A stretch of 64,000 bases of DNA from Streptomyces malachitofuscus (lineage in GTDB: Bacteria; Actinomycetota; Actinomycetes; Streptomycetales; Streptomycetaceae), in NCBI RefSeq assembly GCF_014650055.1, contig NZ_BMUF01000002.1:248001-312000 (forward strand), written 5' to 3'. The notes under the pieces were generated by a model. It was not told the DNA's origin. It saw nothing but the letters and a program-made list of their open reading frames with translations, and ran no database searches. The translations under genes and the position numbers were made by a program. Shown piece after piece: positions 38,724 to 46,842 of this stretch. How positions within the stretch are numbered: position 1 is the stretch's first letter; every line of letters starts with the position of its first letter.

Positions 38724-40322
38724 GTGACGACCATGAAGATTGACGGGCACGGCCTGACCATCGGCCAGACGGTGGCCGCCGCATCCCGCGAAGGTTCGGA
38801 GTTCGCGGTCTCCGGGGACGCGTTACGGGCCATGAACGCCTCCCGGAACCTGAAGCTGGAGATCCTCGCGACCGGCAAGCCCATCTACGGGGTGACGACG
38901 GGGTTCGGCGACAGCGTCAACCGGCAGATATCGCCGGAGAAGACCGCCCGGCTGCAGAACGAGCTGATCCGCTACCACCTGAACGGAACCGGCCCGCTGG
39001 CCTCCGACGAGGTCGTGCGCGCCACCCTGCTGATCCGCGCCAACTGCCTGGCCCGGGGCAACTCGGGCGTCAGCCTCCCCGTCGTGGACCTGCTGCTGGA
39101 GTTCCTCCGGCACGACGTCCTGCCCGCCATCCCCGAGCGCGGTTCGGTCGGCGCCAGCGGCGACCTCGTGCCGCTCTGCTATCTCGCCCACGCGCTGACC
39201 GGCCAGGGCACGGTGCGCCACCGGGGCGAGCTGCGCCCGACCGCGGACGTGCTGGCCGAACTGGGCCTGGTGCCCGTGACGCTGGAGGCCAAGGACGGTC
39301 TCGCGCTGATCAACGGCACCTCCTTCAGCTCGGCGTTCGCCGTGCTGAACACCGAGGCGGCGGCCGAACTCGCCGAGGTGGCGGACGTCTGCACCGCCCT
39401 GGCGAGCGAGGGCATGCTGGGCAACCGGGGCCACTACGCGCCGTTCATCCACGACGAGAAGCCGCACAGCGGCCAGGGCGCCAGTGCCGCGCTCATCCAC
39501 GAGCTGCTCGAGGGCTCCGCGCTGGCGATGACGTACGACCAGGTCGTCGACCTGAACCTCCCGCTGGACGGCCGGCACTACCAGAAGCTCACGCGCAGCA
39601 TCCAGGACCGCTACTCACTGCGCTGCGCCCCGCACGTCAACGGCGTGCTGCGGGACATGCTGGACTGGGTCCGTACCTGGATGACGGTGGAGATCAACTC
39701 CTCCAGCGACAACCCGCTGTTCGACCCCTCCACGGGCGCCGTGTACAGCGGCGGCAACTTCTACGGCGGGCACGTCGTCACCGCGATGGACGCGCTGAAG
39801 ACCGCCGTCGCCGGCGTCGCCGACCTGCTCGACCGGCAGGTCGCGCTCCTGGTCGACGAGAAGTTCAACAACGGCCTCACGCCCAACCTGATCGCCCGGG
39901 TGGCCGACGACGACACCGAGGCGGGGCTGCAGCACGGTTTCAAGGGCATGCAGATCGCGTGCTCCGCGCTCACCGCCGAGGCGCTCAAGCACGCGGGCCC
40001 GGCGTCCACCTTCTCCCGCTCCACCGAGGCGCACAACCAGGACAAGGTCAGCATGGCCCCGATAGCGGCGCGGGACGCTCGCGACGTCATCGAACTGACC
40101 CGTGAGGTCGCGGCCATCCATCTGCTCGCGGCCTGTCAGGCCGTCGAACTGCGCGGGGTGGAGGAGATGAGCCCGCGGACCAGGGCCGTGCACACGCGCA
40201 TCCGCAAGGAGGTGCCCTTCGCCGCCAAGGACCGGCAGATGGACGACGACATCGCCGCGGTGGTGGAGATGATCTCCTCCGGTGCCGTCACCGAGGCCGC
40301 ACGAAGGGGCGTGGACCTGTGA
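38724..40322 (+). CDS. MIO-dependent aromatic amino acid ammonia-lyase (probably tyrosine ammonia-lyase)
   Basis: 532 residues from GTG 38724. The Ala144-Ser145-Gly146 triad in GSVGASGDLVPL forms the MIO prosthetic group. Tyr55 in IYGVTTGFGDS is the catalytic base, and SSDNPLF and NNGLTPNLIARV are family motifs. In this cluster it is expected to deaminate tyrosine to p-coumarate. The substrate-selecting pair (His-Leu in Rhodobacter TAL, Ser-His in HAL) is Tyr84-His85 here, so specificity is not settled, and an aminomutase cannot be excluded. Codon 34 is TTA (38823-38825), which suggests bldA control. Its stop overlaps the GTG of the ligase gene (GTGA). Confidence 0.88.
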   Translation: MTTMKIDGHGLTIGQTVAAASREGSEFAVSGDALRAMNASRNLKLEILATGKPIYGVTTGFGDSVNRQISPEKTARLQNELIRYHLNGTGPLASDEVVRATLLIRANCLARGNSGVSLPVVDLLLEFLRHDVLPAIPERGSVGASGDLVPLCYLAHALTGQGTVRHRGELRPTADVLAELGLVPVTLEAKDGLALINGTSFSSAFAVLNTEAAAELAEVADVCTALASEGMLGNRGHYAPFIHDEKPHSGQGASAALIHELLEGSALAMTYDQVVDLNLPLDGRHYQKLTRSIQDRYSLRCAPHVNGVLRDMLDWVRTWMTVEINSSSDNPLFDPSTGAVYSGGNFYGGHVVTAMDALKTAVAGVADLLDRQVALLVDEKFNNGLTPNLIARVADDDTEAGLQHGFKGMQIACSALTAEALKHAGPASTFSRSTEAHNQDKVSMAPIAARDARDVIELTREVAAIHLLAACQAVELRGVEEMSPRTRAVHTRIRKEVPFAAKDRQMDDDIAAVVEMISSGAVTEAARRGVDL

Positions 40323-41629
40323 CCGTCGCCGTGAACGCCGAGGCGGCCGGCGCGCTGCCGGCCATCGGCGACTGGAAGACCTTCGGCGAACTGCGGGCGC
40401 TTCAACAGGAGCGGATCGAGCCGACCCTGCGGCACGCCCTGAACTCGCCCTTCTACGCGCGGCGCCTTCGCCCCGGGCAGGAACTGGCGACGGTGGGGCT
40501 CACCGGGAAGTCGGACCTGCGCGACAGCTACCCCTTCGGCATGCTCGGCGTGCCCAGGGAGCGCCTGGCCACCTACCACGAGTCCAGCGGCAGCACCGGC
40601 AACCCCACTCCCGCCTACTTCACGGAGGCGGAGTGGACCGATCTGGCCGACCGGTTCCTCCGCAAGACCGTGCCGCTCGGCCCCCGGGACACCATGCTGG
40701 TGCGCATCCCCTACGGGCTGGTGCTCGCCGGGCACATGGCCCACTGGGCGGCCATGCGCGGCGGCGCGACCGTCGTCCCCGGCGACTGCCGCTCGCTCGC
40801 GGTCCCCTACGCGCGGGTCGTCCGCGTGCTGCGCGACCTCGAGGTGACCCTGACCTGGTCCACGCCGAGCGAGAGCCTGATGTGGGTGGCGGCGGCCAAG
40901 GCCGCCGGCCACCCCGTCGGCTCCTTCCCGTCGCTGCGGGCGCTGTACGTGGCGGGCGAGCCGATGAGCAGCGCGCGCCGCCGCCGGATCGAGGAGCTCT
41001 GGGGCGCCCCGGTCATCGAGGAGTACGGCTGCACCGAGGTGGGCCCGCTCGGCAGCGACTGCCCGTACGGCCGGATGCACTTCTGGGCCGACCGGGTGCT
41101 GCCGGAGATCTACGACCCGCAGACCGGCGACATCACGGCCGAGGGCGCCGGCCAGCTGGTCATCACCCCGCTGTACCGCGAGGCGATGCCGCTGGTGCGC
41201 TACAACCTCGAGGATCTGGTGGAGCTGCGGTACGAGGACTGCCCGTGCGGGTGGCGGCTCCCCACGGTGCGAGTCAGGGGCCGGCTCGGCCAGGGGTGCA
41301 CGGTCGCCGGGCGGCGCCTCGGGCAGATCCAGGTCGAGGAGCTGGTGTACCGGCTCCCCGCCTCCTACGGCGTGCTGTTCTGGCGGGCCAGGGCCGAACG
41401 GGACCGTCTGGTCGTCGAGATCGAGGTGCCCGGTCCGGACGGCGAGGCGGCCGCCGCGTCGCTCGCCGCGTCCGTCGAGGCGGAACTCGGGGTGCCCTGT
41501 GTGGCCGGCGCGGTGCCCGAGGGCACGCTGGTGCCGACCGCGTTGCTGGCGGAACGGCTGGACGCCATGAAGCCGCGCAAGCTGTTCGGGCCCGACGAGG
41601 ACTGGGGGCAGGCCGTTGTGCGGGGTTGA
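40319..41629 (+). CDS. phenylacetate-CoA-ligase-like adenylating enzyme (proposed ester-forming ligase)
   Basis: 436 residues, translationally coupled to the ammonia-lyase gene. The ANL-superfamily P-loop is YHESSGSTGNPTPAYF, the A5 motif EEYGCTEVGPL and the A7-type YNLEDLVEL, with a nearby CPCGW. It resembles PaaK-type ligases (about 435 aa), which activate an aromatic acid as acyl-AMP. Here the probable acid is 3,4-AHBA and the final acceptor 4-vinylphenol, giving the bagremycin-type ester. No separate condensing enzyme is visible in the cluster, so this enzyme may catalyse both steps. It could instead make a CoA thioester. Confidence 0.82.
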   Translation: MTVAVNAEAAGALPAIGDWKTFGELRALQQERIEPTLRHALNSPFYARRLRPGQELATVGLTGKSDLRDSYPFGMLGVPRERLATYHESSGSTGNPTPAYFTEAEWTDLADRFLRKTVPLGPRDTMLVRIPYGLVLAGHMAHWAAMRGGATVVPGDCRSLAVPYARVVRVLRDLEVTLTWSTPSESLMWVAAAKAAGHPVGSFPSLRALYVAGEPMSSARRRRIEELWGAPVIEEYGCTEVGPLGSDCPYGRMHFWADRVLPEIYDPQTGDITAEGAGQLVITPLYREAMPLVRYNLEDLVELRYEDCPCGWRLPTVRVRGRLGQGCTVAGRRLGQIQVEELVYRLPASYGVLFWRARAERDRLVVEIEVPGPDGEAAAASLAASVEAELGVPCVAGAVPEGTLVPTALLAERLDAMKPRKLFGPDEDWGQAVVRG

Positions 41630-41632
41630 GAC

Positions 41633-42667
41633 ATGGTGATCGTGATGATGCCGCAGGCGACGCCGGCGGACCTCGCCGCGGTCGTCGCGCGGGTCGAGTC
41701 GGCGGGCGGCGAGGCGTTCGTCAGCCGCGGCACCAGCCGCACCGTCGTCGGACTGGTCGGCGACGTCGAGCAGTTCGGCACGCTCAACCTCGGCGCCCTG
41801 CGCGGGGTGGCGGAGGTGCTGCGCATCTCCGTGCCCTACAAGCTGATCAGCAGGCAGAGCCACCCGGACCGGTCGGTGGTCCGCGTGGGCGGGGTGCCGA
41901 TCGGTCCCGGAGCGCCGACGCTGATCGCCGGGCCCTGTGCGGTGGAGACCCCGGAGCAGACGCTGCGGGCGGCGCTCATGGCCCGGGCGGCGGGCGCGAC
42001 CGTGCTGCGGGGCGGCGCCTTCAAGCCCAGAACGTCCCCCTACGCCTTCCAGGGCCTGGGAGAGGCGGGGCTGAGGATCCTCGCCGACGTGCGGGCCGAG
42101 ACCGGACTGCCGATCGTCACCGAGGTGGTCGACGCCCATGACGTCGAACTCGTCGCCTCCTACGCGGACATGCTGCAGATCGGTACGCGCAACGCGCAGA
42201 ACTTCGCGCTGCTGCAGGCCGTGGGCGACGTGGGCAAGCCGGTCATGCTCAAGCGGGGGATGTCCGGGACCGTCGAGGAGTGGCTGATGGCCGCCGAGTA
42301 CGTGGCGCAGCGCGGCAATCTCGGCATCGTGCTGTGCGAACGCGGTATCCGGACGTTCGAGACGGCCACGCGCAACACACTGGACATCGCCGCCGTGCCC
42401 ATCGTCCAGCGGCTGTCGCACCTTCCCGTCATCGTCGACCCGTCCCACTCGGGCGGGCGGCGTGACCTGGTGCTGCCCCTCACCCGGGCGGCGCTGGCCG
42501 TGGGCGCCGACGGCGTCATCGTCGACGTCCACCCCGACCCGACGACCGCGCTGTGCGACGGACCCCAGGCCCTCGTCCACGAGGACCTGGAGGAACTCGG
42601 TGCGGTGATGCGGGGCGGGTCCGCCGGTCGGCACCGGACGCCCGACCGGGTCACGCCCCTGCGCTGA
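41633..42667 (+). CDS. DAHP synthase (3-deoxy-D-arabino-heptulosonate 7-phosphate synthase), AroF/TmDAHPS type
   Basis: 344 residues from ATG 41633, four bases after the ligase stop. It has an N-terminal ferredoxin-like regulatory domain of about 70 residues (MVIVMMPQATPADLAAVV) followed by the class I beta barrel: GPCAVETPEQT, LRGGAFKPRTSPYAFQG, QIGTRNAQNF, LKRGMSG and DPSHSGGRRDLV. It condenses phosphoenolpyruvate and erythrose 4-phosphate as the first step of the shikimate pathway. A second copy in a cluster that uses tyrosine is a supply gene. The N-terminal domain may mediate feedback by tyrosine or phenylalanine. Confidence 0.92.
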   Translation: MVIVMMPQATPADLAAVVARVESAGGEAFVSRGTSRTVVGLVGDVEQFGTLNLGALRGVAEVLRISVPYKLISRQSHPDRSVVRVGGVPIGPGAPTLIAGPCAVETPEQTLRAALMARAAGATVLRGGAFKPRTSPYAFQGLGEAGLRILADVRAETGLPIVTEVVDAHDVELVASYADMLQIGTRNAQNFALLQAVGDVGKPVMLKRGMSGTVEEWLMAAEYVAQRGNLGIVLCERGIRTFETATRNTLDIAAVPIVQRLSHLPVIVDPSHSGGRRDLVLPLTRAALAVGADGVIVDVHPDPTTALCDGPQALVHEDLEELGAVMRGGSAGRHRTPDRVTPLR

Positions 42668-42792
42668 CGCCGGCCGGGTCCGCCCCCGCGGCGTGCGCCC
42701 GAATCCTCCTCAAACGGGGGATGGGACACGGCAGCCGTGGTTGGAACAGTCGTTCCCGTCCCGACAGACAACCGGGTACGGGAGGACTGAGG

Positions 42793-44169
42793 ATGACGAC
42801 AGGCAAGAGCATCGTGCGCCCGGCCGCGGAGGAACTCTCCGAACGGCTCCGCGGCCAGGTCCTGCTGCCGGGGGACGACGACTTCGGCCTCGAACTGGAG
42901 GGCTTCAACCAGATCACCGAGCACTCCCCGGACCTGATGGCGGTCGTGGCCGGAGCCGAGGACGTGCGCGAGGCGGTGGGCTTCGCCGCTGCCCGCGGCA
43001 TGCCGGTCGCCGTCCAGGCCACCGGGCACGGCCCGTCCACCGCGGCGGACTGCGGGCTGCTGATCAACACCCGCCGGATGCGGGGCGTGCGCATCGACCC
43101 GGATGCGAGGACCGCCCGGGTGGCGGCCGGTGCCCAGTGGTTCGAGGTGATCGAGGCGGCCGCCGAGCACGGCCTCGCCCCGCTCAACGGCTCGTCCCCG
43201 CTCACCGGGGTGATCGGCTACACCCTCGGCGGCGGACTCGGGCTGATGGCCCGCAGGTACGGTTACGCCGCCGACCGGGTCACCGCCGTGGAGATCGTCA
43301 CCCCCGACGGGGAGTCGCACCGGGCCACCGCCGACCGGGACACCGACCTCTTCTGGGCGGTGCGCGGCGGCAAGGGCAACTTCGGCGTCGTCACCGCGCT
43401 CGAGTTCGGCCTCGTACCGGTGTCGCGGCTGTACGGCGGCGGGCTCTACTTCGCCGGGGAGGCCGCCGCGGAGGTGATGCACGCCTGGCGGGACTGGACG
43501 CCGGCCGTGCCCGAGGACCTCACCTCCTCCCTGGCGCTGCTGCGGCTGCCGGACGTCGAGGCGATCCCGCCCTTCCTGCGCGGCCGGCTGACCGTGCACG
43601 TCCGGATCGCCCACCTGGGCTCGGCGGAGGAGGGGAAGAAGCTGGCCGAGCCGCTGCGCGCCGCGGGCCCGCTGGTCGCCGACACGCTGGCCGACATGCC
43701 GTACACGCGGTGCGGGGAGATCCACAACGATCCGACCGAACCGATCCCCTACAGCGAGCGGTCGATGATGCTGCGTGAGCTGGACGGGGCGGCGACGGAC
43801 GCGCTGCTCGCGCTGGCCGGTCCGAGCGCCGACTGCATCGACCTGACCGTGGAACTGCGGCAGCTGGGCGGCGCGGTCGGCCGGCCGCCCGAGGTGCCGA
43901 ACGCCGTCGACCACCGGGACGCCGCGTTCGCGCTGTCGACCCTCTCCCTCCCGGACGACCGGCCCCCGCTCGTGGTGGACGGCATGGCCGCGTGGGGCAC
44001 CGGGCGCCGCTATCTCAATTTCCTCGCCAGTCCCGACACCGCGGATCTGGCCGAGAGCGGATATGAACCGGCCACTTTCGCCCGGCTGGCCGAAATCAAG
44101 GCGAAAGTTGATCCGAGGAATCTTTTCCGGTTCAACCACAACATCGCGCCACGTCCTTCCGGATTCTGA
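42793..44169 (+). CDS. FAD-linked oxidase, BBE family, cluster role unknown
   Basis: 458 residues from ATG 42793 (GGAGG upstream). The FAD-binding domain has ATGHGPST with His79 as the expected 8-alpha-histidyl attachment site, and GVIGYTLGGGLGLMARRYGYAADRV. The position that is Cys in bicovalent berberine-bridge-like enzymes is Ser135 here, so a single covalent link is expected. The substrate-binding half and the C-terminal DPRNLFRFNHNI motif are typical of BBE proteins. It could oxidise an intermediate or the finished ester, or act in resistance. I cannot assign its reaction. Confidence 0.85.
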   Translation: MTTGKSIVRPAAEELSERLRGQVLLPGDDDFGLELEGFNQITEHSPDLMAVVAGAEDVREAVGFAAARGMPVAVQATGHGPSTAADCGLLINTRRMRGVRIDPDARTARVAAGAQWFEVIEAAAEHGLAPLNGSSPLTGVIGYTLGGGLGLMARRYGYAADRVTAVEIVTPDGESHRATADRDTDLFWAVRGGKGNFGVVTALEFGLVPVSRLYGGGLYFAGEAAAEVMHAWRDWTPAVPEDLTSSLALLRLPDVEAIPPFLRGRLTVHVRIAHLGSAEEGKKLAEPLRAAGPLVADTLADMPYTRCGEIHNDPTEPIPYSERSMMLRELDGAATDALLALAGPSADCIDLTVELRQLGGAVGRPPEVPNAVDHRDAAFALSTLSLPDDRPPLVVDGMAAWGTGRRYLNFLASPDTADLAESGYEPATFARLAEIKAKVDPRNLFRFNHNIAPRPSGF

Positions 44170-44222
44170 CCCGGACCAGGTGCCGCGCGGTCCTGTCACG
44201 GCCGCGCGGCGACCGGCGCGCG

Positions 44223-44237
44223 ATATCCATCGGATAT
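44223..44237. promoter_or_regulatory. inverted repeat upstream of the caddie/tyrosinase pair
   Basis: ATATCC (44223-44228) and GGATAT (44232-44237) form a perfect 6-3-6 inverted repeat in a low-GC patch, about 65 bases before the caddie gene. It resembles the ATATC-type repeat in the other cluster promoter and could be the site of a shared regulator. Confidence 0.4.
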
Positions 44238-44301
44238 ATCCCGTTGGAAGGCTGGCGGGGACGTTTAGCACTCTTTGGTGGTTTAAATGGGGAGGACAAT
44301 C

Positions 44302-44673
44302 GTGAAACGACGTGATGTGGTGAAGGGCATTGCGGGCGCCGCCGCTGTGGTGGCGGCGCCCGCCGGCGTCATACACGCGGGCAACACCTGGGCCGCCGCG
44401 CACGACGACGCGGCCGCGCCCCGGGCGGCCGAGGGGTCCGGGGATCTGTACACGGAGCGGTACAAGGGCCGCACGATCACCGTGTCGAAGAGCAGCGAGA
44501 AGGTGCACATCGACGGCAGGGAGCTGCACCTGATGAAGCTGGGTGAGGGCGCCTACCTCAGCGCGATGTGCCACTACCGGTTCGAGCCGACCCCGCTGGC
44601 CGCGGGCCGCAAGGCCGTCGACGAGCTGCGCGGGGCGAACCTCCTGCCGTCCGCCGGCCACCACCATGCCTGA
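44302..44673 (+). CDS. tyrosinase copper-chaperone (caddie) protein, MelC1-like
   Basis: 123 residues from GTG 44302 with GGGGAGG upstream (ATG 44287 is an alternative). The N-terminus ([21 protein letters not shown]) is a twin-arginine-type export signal, as in MelC1. The C-terminal half has [12 protein letters not shown] and [15 protein letters not shown], the conserved Cys/His region of caddie proteins that loads copper into the tyrosinase partner, and ends in a HHH run. It is followed 34 bases later by the oxidase gene. Such pairs must be co-expressed. Confidence 0.88.
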   Translation: MKRRDVVKGIAGAAAVVAAPAGVIHAGNTWAAAHDDAAAPRAAEGSGDLYTERYKGRTITVSKSSEKVHIDGRELHLMKLGEGAYLSAMCHYRFEPTPLAAGRKAVDELRGANLLPSAGHHHA

Positions 44674-44707
44674 CCCGGACGTGAGAGGACCGAGAAGGAA
44701 GAAGCCG

Positions 44708-45631
44708 ATGGTTCCCGTACGCAAGAACCACCTCGACATGACCGCCAGGGAGAAGAAGCGTTTCATCCGCGCGCTGCTCCGGGTGAAGGAGTCGGGCGTC
44801 TACGACGAGCTGGTGCGGATCCACATACGCATCAACTCGGGCGACTACCTGGACAAGGACGGCGGCGTCGGCAGGCGCTGGGGTCACATGAGCCCGGGTC
44901 TGTTCCCGTGGCACCGCCAGTACCTGCTGATCCTGGAGAGGGCGCTCCAGCGGTTCGACCCCACCGTCACCATCCCGTACTGGGACTGGACCAGGGACCA
45001 GAGCCCGGACTCGCCGCTGTGGGCCGACGACTTCATGGGCGGCAACGGCCGGCCCGGGGACCGCAAGGTCATGACGGGACCGTTCGCCCGCTGCAACGGC
45101 TGGCGGCTCAACGTCAGCGTGGTCCCGGTCGGCGACGAGCACCCCGCGTTCAACGGCCACTACACGGCGGACGACCGGGACTACCTCGTCCGCGACTTCG
45201 GCACCACCAACCCCGATCTGCCCACGGCGAAGGAGCTGGAGGACACCCTCGCCATCCCGACGTACGACACCCCGCCCTACAACTACACGTCCGGCTACGG
45301 CACCGAGACGCAGTCCCTGCGCAACCATCTCGAGGGGTACGCGAAGTTCCCCCACGAGGCCAACCTCGGCAAGCTGCACGGCGCCGGACACACCTGGGTC
45401 GGCGGTCACATGCTGTACATCGGGTCGCCCAACGACCCGATCTTCTTCCTGCACCACTGCTTCCTCGACAAGGCCTGGTCGACATGGCAGCAGCAGCACC
45501 CGGACGTTCCGCAGTACCTGCCGGTGGAGGAGCACCCGGACGTGCCCTCGCTGCACACCGAACTCGCTCCCTGGTACACCATGACGCCGGCCGATCTGCT
45601 GGATCACACGAAGTTCTACCGCTACGAATAG
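44708..45631 (+). CDS. tyrosinase-like type-3 copper oxidase (GriF/NspF-like, acting on o-aminophenols)
   Basis: 307 residues from ATG 44708 (an ATG at 44666 is possible). The CuA ligands are His39, His60 and His69, and CuB has His224, His228 and His250 ([14 protein letters not shown] and FLHHCF). Streptomyces relatives act on o-aminophenols: GriF makes the quinone imine, and NspF or the ferroverdin enzyme makes o-nitrosophenol. In this cluster it would convert the amino group of 3,4-AHBA or its ester to nitroso, creating an iron-binding group. There is no signal peptide on this protein, so export depends on the partner, as for MelC2. Confidence 0.88.
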   Translation: MVPVRKNHLDMTAREKKRFIRALLRVKESGVYDELVRIHIRINSGDYLDKDGGVGRRWGHMSPGLFPWHRQYLLILERALQRFDPTVTIPYWDWTRDQSPDSPLWADDFMGGNGRPGDRKVMTGPFARCNGWRLNVSVVPVGDEHPAFNGHYTADDRDYLVRDFGTTNPDLPTAKELEDTLAIPTYDTPPYNYTSGYGTETQSLRNHLEGYAKFPHEANLGKLHGAGHTWVGGHMLYIGSPNDPIFFLHHCFLDKAWSTWQQQHPDVPQYLPVEEHPDVPSLHTELAPWYTMTPADLLDHTKFYRYE

Positions 45632-45762
45632 TTCCCTGAAGAACCGGGAAACAACAGTTGCCATCGGCCGTTCCACACAGCCGATGGCAGCTGTATCGGC
45701 ACAGGTGCGGACGCCGATCGCCCGCAATTCACCTATCGCACATCACTACCGGGGGTATGGAT

Positions 45763-46755
45763 ATGTGCGCCGACTATGCATTCCGAATACTTGGCCCGCT
45801 GCTCGTGACGAACGGCGGAGAACGCATCGACATCAACGGGGTCCGCAGGCAGAAATTACTGGCCGCCCTGTTGCTCCAGCCGAATCAGATGGTCAGTCTC
45901 GACCGGCTCGTCGACGCGATGTGGGACGAGCATCCGCCCGCGTCCGCCCACGGACAGATCCGTATCTGCGTCTCCGGACTGCGCCGCCTGCTCAGGGGGA
46001 GCGAGCGCGACAGTGTGATCGAGACGCACCCGTCCTGCTACCGGATCAGTGTGCACGGCGACGCTCTGGACCTGTTCACGTTCGAGCGGTTGGTCGCCCA
46101 GGGACGGGCGATGGTCCGCGACGACCAACTGGATCGCGCCGAGCGGCTGTTGCGGTCCGCGCTCGCGCTGTGGCGCGGACCGGTCGCCGCGGGTCTCGAC
46201 AGCTCGGCGCTCGCCTCGCTCGTCGTCAAGCTCAACGAGGACCGGCTGACGGTGCGGGAGGAGTACTTCGACGTGGCGCTGAGGCTGGGGCGGCATCAGC
46301 AGATCATCGGCGATCTCACCGGTTTCGTCACCGAGAACCCCTTTCGGGAGCGCGCTTGCGCCCAGCTGATGCTGGCGCTGTACCGCTCGGGCCGTCAGGC
46401 GGACGCCCTGCAGACCTTCCGCTCCGTGCGCATGCGGTTCTCCGAGGACCTCGGCATCGAGCCGGCCCGGGACCTGCACGTCCTGCACCAGTCGATCCTG
46501 GTCGGTCAGCTCTCCTCGACGGCGTCTCCCCCGGACATGCCGGCGCCTCCTCCCCCTCGTTCCGACGGCCGGCCGGGCCGTACGCCCGGCGTCGCGCTGC
46601 TGCCGCGGCGCTCGCCGAACGCCGTCCCGGCCGACCCGATCGAGCAGCTGCGGCTGGAGAACGATCAGCTCCGCGTCGAACGCGACGGGCTGCGGCGGAT
46701 CCTGTCCCTGTGGCTGGGTCTGAACGACGGCGATTCGTGCGCGGCGGCCTCCTGA
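45763..46755 (+). CDS. SARP-family transcriptional activator with a C-terminal coiled coil
   Basis: 330 residues from ATG 45763 with GGGGG seven bases upstream (ATG 45757 is possible). An N-terminal OmpR-type DNA-binding domain (FRILGPLLVTNGGERIDINGVRRQKLLAALL and IRICVSGLRRLLRG) is followed by the bacterial transcriptional activation domain (AGLDSSALASLVVKLNEDRLTVREEYFDVALRLGRHQQII). A Pro-rich linker leads to a C-terminal heptad segment (IEQLRLENDQLRVERDGLRRILSL) that looks like a leucine zipper. Codon 32 is TTA (45856-45858), so translation probably depends on the bldA tRNA. It is likely the cluster activator. Confidence 0.9.
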   Translation: MCADYAFRILGPLLVTNGGERIDINGVRRQKLLAALLLQPNQMVSLDRLVDAMWDEHPPASAHGQIRICVSGLRRLLRGSERDSVIETHPSCYRISVHGDALDLFTFERLVAQGRAMVRDDQLDRAERLLRSALALWRGPVAAGLDSSALASLVVKLNEDRLTVREEYFDVALRLGRHQQIIGDLTGFVTENPFRERACAQLMLALYRSGRQADALQTFRSVRMRFSEDLGIEPARDLHVLHQSILVGQLSSTASPPDMPAPPPPRSDGRPGRTPGVALLPRRSPNAVPADPIEQLRLENDQLRVERDGLRRILSLWLGLNDGDSCAAAS

Positions 46756-46769
46756 ACGAGTCCGCGACC

Positions 46770-46815
46770 ACGCCCCTCCCCCGGTCCCCGACGAGACGGG
46801 CCGGGGAAGGGGCGT
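46770..46815. terminator. terminator between the convergent SARP and MFS genes
   Basis: ACGCCCCTCCCCCGG (46770-46784) pairs with CCGGGGAAGGGGCGT (46801-46815) with one G-U position and a loop of 16 bases. Confidence 0.7.
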
Positions 46816-46842
46816 TCTCATGACCGCGCCGGCACGGCCGGG

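Noticed and set aside
44302..45631. Ordinary melanin (melC) operon
   Set aside because: Its place in a 3,4-AHBA cluster with ammonia-lyase and ligase genes fits an o-aminophenol oxidase better, although assays would be needed.
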